Part shown: positions 56,991-64,000 of the stretch, piece after piece | How positions within the stretch are numbered: the first letter of the stretch is position 1 | How the letters are laid out: each line of letters opens with the position of its first letter | Translations under genes and position numbers: made by a program | Origin: Gnetum montanum | Taxonomy: Eukaryota; Streptophyta; Gnetopsida; Gnetales; Gnetaceae | DNA length: 64,000 nucleotides | NCBI GenBank assembly: GCA_015680685.1 | Contig: MNCI01010021.1 | Coordinates: 442,683-506,682, forward strand | Direction: 5' to 3' | The notes under the pieces: model-generated | The model's input: the letters and a program-made list of their open reading frames with translations, nothing else | Told to the model about the DNA's origin: nothing | The model's database searches: none

Positions 56991-57049
56991 AACCTAATGT
57001 AACTAGTTACCTTGTATCGCCAACACCCTCATCCTCTACATCAAACAAA

Positions 57050-57620
57050 TTCAAGGGCCCTTCAAACCAAACACCACCTTAGATTATGCTAGAAGATTAG
57101 GCCAAAACAACATTCATGAGTTCCTAGGGAACGTTTTCATATTGTAAGATGTCGTTTGGTCTATGTAATGCTCCAGCAACATTTCAATGCCTGGTCCTTA
57201 GTACTTTTTAATAGCAAATTGGTAGTAAGGTAGAAGTATTTATAGATGACTTCTTAACCTATGGGGCTACTTTTGAGAAAGCCCTGGATTGCCTTAAGCA
57301 AGTACTAACAAGATGTGTTGAAATAAACGTTAAGATCAATTGGCAAAAAAAGCCACTTAATGGTCCAGGAGTGCATAGTACTGCAACACAAAATTACTTA
57401 GTTAGGGATAAAGGTAGACCTGAAAAGGATAAGGGTCATCCAAGGAATCACATACCAACCAAAGATAGTTAAAGACATTCGATCATTCCTTAGACACACT
57501 GGCTACTACTGATGTTTTATAGAGAATTTCTCTAAGATTGTATAGCTATTGGTCAAACTTACAAAGAAAGATGCTCCATTCATCTACACCAAGGAGTGCA
57601 AACATGCATTCCAACTACTA
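57050..57620 (+). pseudogene. G4 reverse transcriptase, internally deleted
   Basis: The gag tail is joined, near 57070, straight to the RT palm: FGLCNAPATFQCLVLSTF, then VEVFIDDFLTYGATFEKALD (57150-57290). Compared with G1, about 1.3 kb (roughly G1 2150-3460) is missing, comprising protease, linker and RT fingers. The DD pair survives. Stops follow in the thumb. Confidence 0.8.
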
Positions 57621-57871
57621 AAATAAAAACTACAACTAAGAAAGGACTTATGGTAATGGTGTATGCTCTTGAAAAGTTTAGGCACTCTGTGCTTGGCTAC
57701 AAAGTGTTTGTGCACACATATCACAGTGTCATCTACTTCCTAATGAATAAACCAACAGTGAGCCCCTGTATCATATGGTGGCTTGTGATCTTGCAAGAAT
57801 TCAATCTCATAATGGTAGATCATAAAGGGACTAAGAATGTGGTCGCTGATCACCTCTCTTGGTTAAGATAG
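57596..57871 (+). pseudogene. G4 RNase H, N-terminal half deleted
   Basis: Open with VYALEKFRHSVLGYKVFVHTYHS, NKPTVSP and GTKNVVADHLSWLR. The part with the first catalytic Asp, present in G1 at 1657-1439, is absent: AFQLLK-type residues are followed directly by the KKGLMVMV block. Confidence 0.78.
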
Positions 57872-57879
57872 GATAATAA

Positions 57880-59225
57880 AAAAGAGGAGAGTTCATTCTC
57901 TGACCAATTGCCAGATGAACTTCTTTTTATAAGATCAATAAATGACCAAGTGCTCGCTACATCAAAATGGTATGATGGCATCCTCACTTAAGTTCTCACT
58001 CAAGAGACGCCACAAGATCTTGACCACAAGAAGAAACAACAATTTCTTCATTAGGCAAAGTAATTCATTGAAATTAATGGACATCTTTACAAGGTGTGCA
58101 CTGATGGCCTAGTTTATTGGTATGTCCCTGATGTAGATTAATTATGTATTCTCTAGGATGCTCATGAAGGTCCTTGTGAAGGCTACTATGTGGGGAGACA
58201 CATGATCATAAAAATCCTAATGGCAAGATACTATTGGCCTACAATCTTCGAGGATGCCCATCAATTTTTCTAATCTTATGAGTGCTATAATAGAGATGGT
58301 GGGATGACCACTCGAATGAAGGATTCTCAACAGTGGATTCAACCACTAGAGCCCTTTTACATATGGAGCATAGACTTCATGGCTCCCATCACACCCATGT
58401 TTAATGGAAAGATGTATATCATCGTAGCAATTGACTACTACACCAAATGGATAAAAGTAGTAGTCATCATTGATTGTACATCATCCACTATTGCTTAGTT
58501 TGTACAATAGAATGTTGTGAATAGGTTTGGGGTGCCACGTGCACTAATTTTTGATAATGGAACTCATTTTATAGGTGCCACTTTTTGAAAACTCATACAA
58601 TGCTTAGGGTTGAACATAAATTAATAGCATCCTATCATCCCCAAGCCAACAATCAAGCAGAGGTAACTAGCAGGAAGATTATAAAGATTCTAACAAGAAC
58701 TATTACAAAATATAGAAGAAACTAGAGCACAAAACTCAAAAACATCCTCTAGGCCTACTGCTCAACATGAAAACTCCCTATTGGCTACTCACCATATAAG
58801 TTAGTGTACAGGAAACTTCCAACACTCTCGATTCAATTCGAGCTTCATACACTCTCAACAATCTGTGACTTGGACCTTGACCTAAGTTTAGCACAAAAGG
58901 AAAGATTGATCAACCTCAACATGCTAGATGAAAATCAATTAGTGTCCCTATCTTTGAATGAAGTGCATAGAGTGTTCAATAAACAACATGACCTCAGAAT
59001 ATATAAAGTATGAAAAGTGAAATTTTAACCTATAGATAAGGTTCTCTACTGGAACTCCACACATGTACCCTAGAAAACAAAGTTTTAAATGTTGTGGGAG
59101 GGACCTTATATAATTGATGAAACCTTTCCCTCTAGAGTGATGTTTATCTACAAACCTGAGTGCCCACACAAAAAGCAGTTGATCAACATCCAACAAGTGA
59201 AACCTTTCCTAGAGCAAAGATAAAC
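57880..59225 (+). pseudogene. G4 integrase, broken
   Basis: Zinc region near 58010-58270 (QFLH...; a decayed HHCC). The core is open at 58304-58498 with WSIDFMAPITPMFNGKMYI and IDYYTKW. Then, after a stop, FGVPRALIFDNGTHF keeps the catalytic Asp that G1 has lost. The C-terminal part includes 58804-59013 (QFELHTLSTICDLDLDL, LNEVHRVF). Stops and frameshifts near 58498, 58590 and 59013. Confidence 0.83.
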
Positions 59226-60849
59226 CAATGTAACTACTACCTCATCGGATGGACAACCACACTCCATTTTTTGAATCTCCTCCTTCCAACTTAGTTGTGG
59301 GGGAGATGGTCATCTATGCTAACCATCCACATGGCTCCTCATTTTTTCACTTTTTGTTTTACACATTGTTGTTTTACACTTTGCTGATTTTTACTCATTT
59401 TTGGTTTTTCACTTTGTTAATTTTCTCAATTTTTATTTTGCAACATTGTTAATGTGTTTTATCTTTCTTGAATATTTTATTCTTTCTTATATATCTTTCA
59501 CTTTGTTTTATTATTTTGTGATTTTCCACTATTTTTGTTAATAAAAGTGCTTTATTATTGCAGGACACAATGCTAATGTTGTTGTTTACTAATGATGATT
59601 TATGCTTAATGTTGTGATTGTTAATGTCTAATTTTTATTTTTAAATTTTGATGTTTGATGACTAAGACATGATTTATTTTCATGGAATAGGTAGTGAGTC
59701 CATGTCATCCACCCATCCACAAACTCTATGGTTTTCCTTGTTTTGGAAGTTTGAGGTTCCTTTCATTAAACAAACTTTTAATAAATTGGTAACCTTGGTA
59801 ATTTCTAGAGTTGGAAAGGATTGAAAGGTTTGCATAGGGTGTGAATTTAAGGAAACTCAATACTCTTTGTTCTCTTCTACTTTCTTAGATTCTTGAGTGT
59901 TTTCATTGGCTTCTTATTGTTCCATATCAACCAATCATAGGAAGTCAAATAAAGTCTTTGCATGGTGTGATTCCCATCAAAAATGAAAAAAAGAAATAAC
60001 AACAAAAAACATGATGGAAATTCGAAGCACATCCCTTAGAAAAGTAAATGGACTACAAACACTAGTTATGGGACTAGAAAGACATGTTACCCATGCCTAA
60101 AGGTCCCCTCTAACTAAGGCCCTCTCTCTCTTCCTGCTACTCTTTTCTTCTCTTTATGAAATGGTGGTTGTTTTATGGGACCACTCTTATGTCTTAAGAA
60201 GGTGGATTAGTCTTGAAGTGGTGATGCGAAGTCATTGAAAGAAGTTGGTTTTGGGTCTAGACTAAGGATGGATCTTCTTAGGTCATTGTAAACATAAAAA
60301 TTCATAAGGGACTTCTTATGACCTCAATACAAGATTTCATTCCACCTTCTCAGTCATCCATCTATGTTGCCCATAACTCACCTCACTGCCAATTTCCATG
60401 TTATGCTTGATGTCTTAGTTTTACATGTTGGAATTCTTGGATAGATTCTTTTAGGTTTGTCCTTAACTTTTCATGACCATTAAATGGACTATGGGGCCCA
60501 TAGACTCCTTATTTGTGGTTATGCAAGGAAAAAAAGGGCATGTGCCTATTATGGGGAGGACCCACTTTCATATCTTTTGGTTTGAATAGTTCGCTCCCTT
60601 ACCTTAGACATTGCTACAATCCTATCTTTCCCATGCCCCATTGTACATCCAACTCTGTGCTCCTTAAAACCTTCATAAAACCTCATTGTTTGAATTTTTT
60701 TTTAATTTTCTAAATTTTCTAAGCTCCAACACCCTCTTCTACTATTTTCATCATGTTCATGGCTTTTTGGACTTCCATTTAACCCCAATTTAACTAAAAA
60801 ACTCTTTGTATTTTTTAATTTTGACCAAAGTTAGTGGTGGTCAACAGCT
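59226..60849 (+). other. G4 spacer between integrase and internal promoter
   Basis: About 1.6 kb without a supported gene; homologous to the G3 spacer. It begins with a T-rich tract (59336-59540) whose translation looks like membrane helices but which is low-complexity DNA. No promoter-like or coding feature of weight is seen in 59600-60840. Confidence 0.55.
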
Positions 60850-60926
60850 GTATTGACTAGGCTTAGTCGATGCAACCAACCCCATCAACTAGGTCCTGTT
60901 AATGCAACACAAAAACTCTATAAATA
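60850..60926 (+). promoter_or_regulatory. G4 candidate internal promoter, U3-like
   Basis: A 22-bp block from TTGACTAGGC to GTCGATGCA (60853-60874) matches the LTR block at 53651-53672 at 19 of 22 bases. It is followed by further units (CATCAACTAGGTCCTG, then TTAATGCA) and by CTCTATAAATATTTCC, with TATAAATA at 60919-60926. The block-to-TATA distance is 45 bases here and 50 in the LTR. Downstream sequence does not resemble the LTR, so only the promoter part is shared. Probably an internal start for RNA encoding the 3' ORF. Confidence 0.55.
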
Positions 60927-61073
60927 TTTCCAGATACTTTGAAATTTTTTATCATTTGCATCACAATAAGAGAAAAGCTTTTGTCATTTTTCAAAGGCCA
61001 AAACCTTCCAAAGACCATAATTTCCAACCATTTGTTCAAATCACCCCCTTCTTCGATCTTGCAGTTATTGAAG

Positions 61074-61366
61074 GTAAGCTCTTCATCATGGGAGTTGCAA
61101 ACCTTAAAATTTCTTGTCCTGCAAAGGGTTAATGAAAACAATGATAATAAAAATCATTAATTTTTAAAAGTTCAACCATTTCAACAACCTCTGGTATGAC
61201 TATAGTTATTTATCAACATCAAAACATAAATAATTTAATAATTAAAATTAATTAAATTAGTCATAATCATAATTGAGCTACGTATAATGTTCTTGATGAG
61301 ATAAAGTATCCCAATCGTTTCACGTTACACAATAATTACTAACCCATGGTCATGATGTGATTACAG
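61074..61366 (+). other. G4 candidate intron before the 3' ORF
   Basis: Donor TTGAAG|GTAAGCTCTT at 61074, branch-point motif TACTAAC at 61337-61343, acceptor GTGATTACAG ending at 61366, and ATG as the next three bases. The intron is 293 bases, AT-rich as plant introns are. The donor and surrounding exon are conserved in G3 (28028-28170, minus). Inference from motifs only; no RNA evidence. Confidence 0.55.
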
Positions 61367-63560
61367 ATGGCACTAAGACCAAAACAACTGCAAGAGGGAG
61401 GACCATCTCAACCAAGGGAGAAATGACCCAGAATTGGAAGGGGCCAACAAAAACAAGCCTAGGAGCAAGAAGAAGAAACCCATGCAACAAGATCTCTTCA
61501 TGCAAAGCCCAAAGTGGAATCAATTAGACAAATTCCTAAAGAAGATACTACTATAGAACAATTGTAGTGAGGAGAGGCATGAGGGCCCGTACTGAGAATT
61601 AAATTCATATTAAAACAAGCCTTCCTTGACATGATTAGGCATACTCTTGTGGCCTCTTGGTCCAAAATGATGAAGGAAGAAACACCTACCATGTCTAAAG
61701 AAGAGGAGGTCGAAGGCCTACATAGCTATTGAGTGCTTGAACGAAATCTAAGAACAGCTCTTGCATGAGAAGTGCAACTAGCAAGAATAAGTGGTAGAGA
61801 CCCATATGCATATCAACCTATGATAAGCCATCTTAATGAAGTGGCTCAAAAAATTAACCATATGGAAGAAGGTGGACCGATATTTTCAGCCCAATGAACG
61901 TAGCTGCCCGCAAGATCGAATCCCAATGTTTGAGAGGTGACGGTGTCTCTATCTTAACACCATTTATTTCTAGAAATCTTTGATAATGTTGCCTTTTTTC
62001 TATGTTCTTGAAGGAGAGCAAGGGGGCAACTATATTGGTGATGTAGCACCAAGGATAGGAGATAGCTACATAAGTGGTTACTAACCAAATTGCTAAAGCT
62101 CTTAATGCACTTGCAACATTTGTACTAGATGTATCTATACTTCAAGATGTACAGATGTCTATAGGAACTATTAATGAAGGATTGAGTGCAGCCCAACACA
62201 AAGAGTTGCTGGACCAACTAGTAGGGATCAATAAATTAGTTCTAGACATTTTTTATTTTCCGAACAACATTACTATAACCCAATCAAAGTTACTCAAGGA
62301 AAAGGGGAAATGTATCATCCTAGAGGGGAAACTTTAAACGGGTCAAGCACAAAACCAACACTTGGCCATGGAAGTTGCTAAATTACATGCCTGCTTTGTT
62401 GACCCTACACTCCTCAACCCTAAAATAACCATATATGAAGATTTTTAGCAACTTTAGGAATGATTACAACAAGTTGAGGGGGTAATGGTGTGTCAATCTT
62501 TAACTAGTCCATGGCCAAAGCAAAGACCTATTCAATTCAAAAGGAGTTGGTTCAAATGTAGCAAGAAAATGAAACACTAACTACAAAAAACCACCACATG
62601 TGAAATGTTGATGCACAAAAACAATAAATGCAAGAATTTATCCATCAACAATAGGAGCAAATCACCAAGATGAATATGAAATTAAGGAAATTAACTACAA
62701 AGAATCATAATCTGTCTATGGAGGAAGTTCATACCTTACACTAAAAATCTGCCATTGAAATTGCCACTTGGAAAAATGAAGCTCTAAAATTTGAGAGAGT
62801 TAAGAATCACTATTGAGACCAGGTTGGCCTACAAAAGGAGATGAATGAGAAGCATATCCAAATGACTAAGGCAAAAGTAAATGAGATCCTCTAGCAACTC
62901 CAGTAAGGAAGAGACGTGTGACAACCCATCATTGATGGGATAGATGCCTATAACAAAGCAAAGGTCTTCCTTAAGGAGTTGCAAATCAAAGAAATAATAG
63001 AGTATATGAAATTGGCCAATCTATAATATGCAAACCTGGTGATGCTGACTACCAGATGACTGTATTTAGAACTTGAAATGTATGTGACCAGCTCATACTT
63101 GCTATACAAGAATAAGTTCAAGTACCACAAGGACACTAAGTAAAAGCTTAAGATGAAAAATGCTAAACTTGAAGTTCTCAAGGCATGATTCACCGATCAC
63201 CGATCAATGGTCAACTACCGAGAACTTAGCCACTAGAATGAATGACTACCAGGAGCTACAAAACATAGTCAGGGTGTTTAACATTGAATGTAAATAATTC
63301 ATTACCTAGTTTGTCAATGATGAGTTATCCCCTACAATTCCCTATCCTTGGGATGTGTCCATTCTGGCCCACATTAGTGAAGCTATGTGGATCATGCATG
63401 ATCCCAAGAGTAAGGAGGAGAAAATGAAAGCATTTCTAGATGCTTTATGTTTGCCACTAGAAGCTACAGTAATAGCTAGACAACCATAATAGCCTCGACC
63501 ATCGCATGTGCCTAAAGCTAGATAAGGCCCGTTGGAGCCTTAAGATCCTCCACCACCTGG
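61367..63560 (+). pseudogene. G4 additional 3' ORF (env-like position), broken
   Basis: ATG at 61367, next to the acceptor. The start is basic and Pro/Gln-rich (MALRPKQLQEGGPSQPREK, then PRIGRGQ after a stop). A middle part (61590-61740) has FLDMIRHTLVASWSKMMKEE. Then comes a long Lys/Glu/Gln-rich stretch with coiled-coil character (62040-63190; for example AAQHKELLDQLVGINKLVLDI and KEMNEKHIQMTKAKVNEIL) and a Pro-rich end near 63500. The PSKVSTFSTYTC domain present in G3 at 27210-26878 is missing here. No signal peptide or membrane anchor is visible. Function unknown. Confidence 0.58.
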
Positions 63561-63783
63561 GACCATGCGATCTTTTCAATTGGTTTTCACGCCATCAAAG
63601 GATGTGCTGTCTGATTTTTTGTTTGATGTTCAATTTTATGTCATGAACACCACAATTTGTAATTTTTTTGTTCCGTACACCTAGGCACTTAGTTTTATCA
63701 TGATTAATTTTGTTGTGCCATATGTTAGTCAATAATCCCATACCTTTCCAATTTTGTAAAAAAAATCGAGTTTTCATTCAATC

Positions 63784-63792
63784 ATGGGGGTA
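63784..63792 (+). other. G4 polypurine tract
   Basis: ATGGGGGTA directly before the 3' LTR start TGATGAG; the same as GTGGGGGTA in G3. Confidence 0.78.
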
Positions 63793-64000
63793 TGATGAGT
63801 TGTGGATTGGCCACATCAATGAGACCTCATCAACTAGACCACAATGACTAGGCCCTATTGATGCATCGTTTCATGCAAAGACATGGCCCCATCAACACAA
63901 GGTCTATTCTTGCCTATAAATATGTGCCTACCCATCATGTTTAGGCATCAATCTATCATAGTGTAGTGAAGCTATTATAGTTTTTACATTTGAAAGTTAA
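63793..64000 (+). repeat. G4 3' LTR, first 208 bp
   Basis: TGATGAGTTGTGG..., aligned with the 5' LTR at 53600-53810, including TAGGCCCT with GATGCA and TATAAATA (63915-63922). Cut by the window end. Confidence 0.87.

Larger units (their letters stand above)
53600..64000 (+). mobile_element. G4: Athila/Tat-type gypsy element, plus strand, 3' end off-window
   Basis: 5' LTR (53600-54486), primer site (54488-54505), gag (54639-56990), a deleted pol (57050-59220), a spacer, internal promoter and intron candidate (60850-61366), 3' ORF (61367 to about 63560), polypurine tract (63784-63792) and the first 208 bp of the 3' LTR. It is inserted just inside the primer site of L5; a target duplication ATTGG is predicted. 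It lacks the protease and part of RT and RH, so it could only move with help. Confidence 0.9.

Noticed and set aside
1-64000. CRISPR arrays, bacterial operons, rRNA or tRNA genes
   Set aside because: None seen. The only regular repeats are the minisatellite and LTR units; no cloverleaf-type or rRNA sequence was recognised.

Overview
This window is intergenic heterochromatin-like DNA from a large-genome plant. It is AT-rich, short of CG dinucleotides, has no intact cellular gene that I can recognise, and is almost wholly built of decayed LTR retrotransposons nested in each other. The plant assignment rests on Ty3/gypsy elements of the Athila/Tat (OTA) type with a tRNA-Asp-type primer site and a long 3' ORF, Ty1/copia elements with an initiator-Met primer site, and plant-style LINE tails. 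I cannot name the species; a gymnosperm or similar bloated genome is a guess. All coding regions are broken and are listed as pseudogenes. Element names are mine: G = the TGATGAG-LTR gypsy family, C = copia, T = a second, Tat-like gypsy, L = solo or partial LTR.

Layout. 1-6973: G1 (minus; INT, RH, RT, PR, gag, PBS, 5' LTR; its 3' end is off-window). 6974-11647: C1 (plus; gag to 3' LTR), then 11648-12736 flanking DNA. The block 3886-12736 is repeated in tandem as 12739-21548, giving G2 (gag and 5' LTR only), C2 and a second copy of the flank. 21549-21744: a LINE relic. 21750-45812: element T (minus), bounded by the direct repeat ATAAC on both sides. Its 3' LTR is split by C3 (21962-23758), which is itself split by G3 (23759-36076, minus, nearly complete but missing its 5' LTR through a deletion). 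T coding region is 38415-43595 and its 5' LTR 43765-45812. 45818-46270: the other half of the LINE relic. 46482-46988 and 51858-52230: a second LINE relic (minus) split by C4 (46989-51857, plus, both LTRs). 52241-52714: a 68-bp minisatellite. 52740-53595: LTR L5. 53600-64000: G4 (plus; 5' LTR, gag, deleted pol, long 3' ORF and the start of the 3' LTR).

Most notable points. (1) In G3 and G4 a U3-like promoter block with a TATA box, a conserved exon and a conserved GTAAGCT splice donor precede the 3' ORF; in G4 a TACTAAC branch-point motif and a TTACAG acceptor abut the ATG. This suggests the 3' ORF has its own internal promoter and intron. (2) G1, G2 and G3 all sit at the same base of the same copia gag codon, with the 5-bp repeat CCTTC, although the copia copies have different flanks. 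A composite copia-with-gypsy therefore seems to have been multiplied as a unit. (3) Element T can be reassembled across 24 kb from a perfect target-site duplication.

All alignments were made by eye; percentages are given only for stretches I counted.
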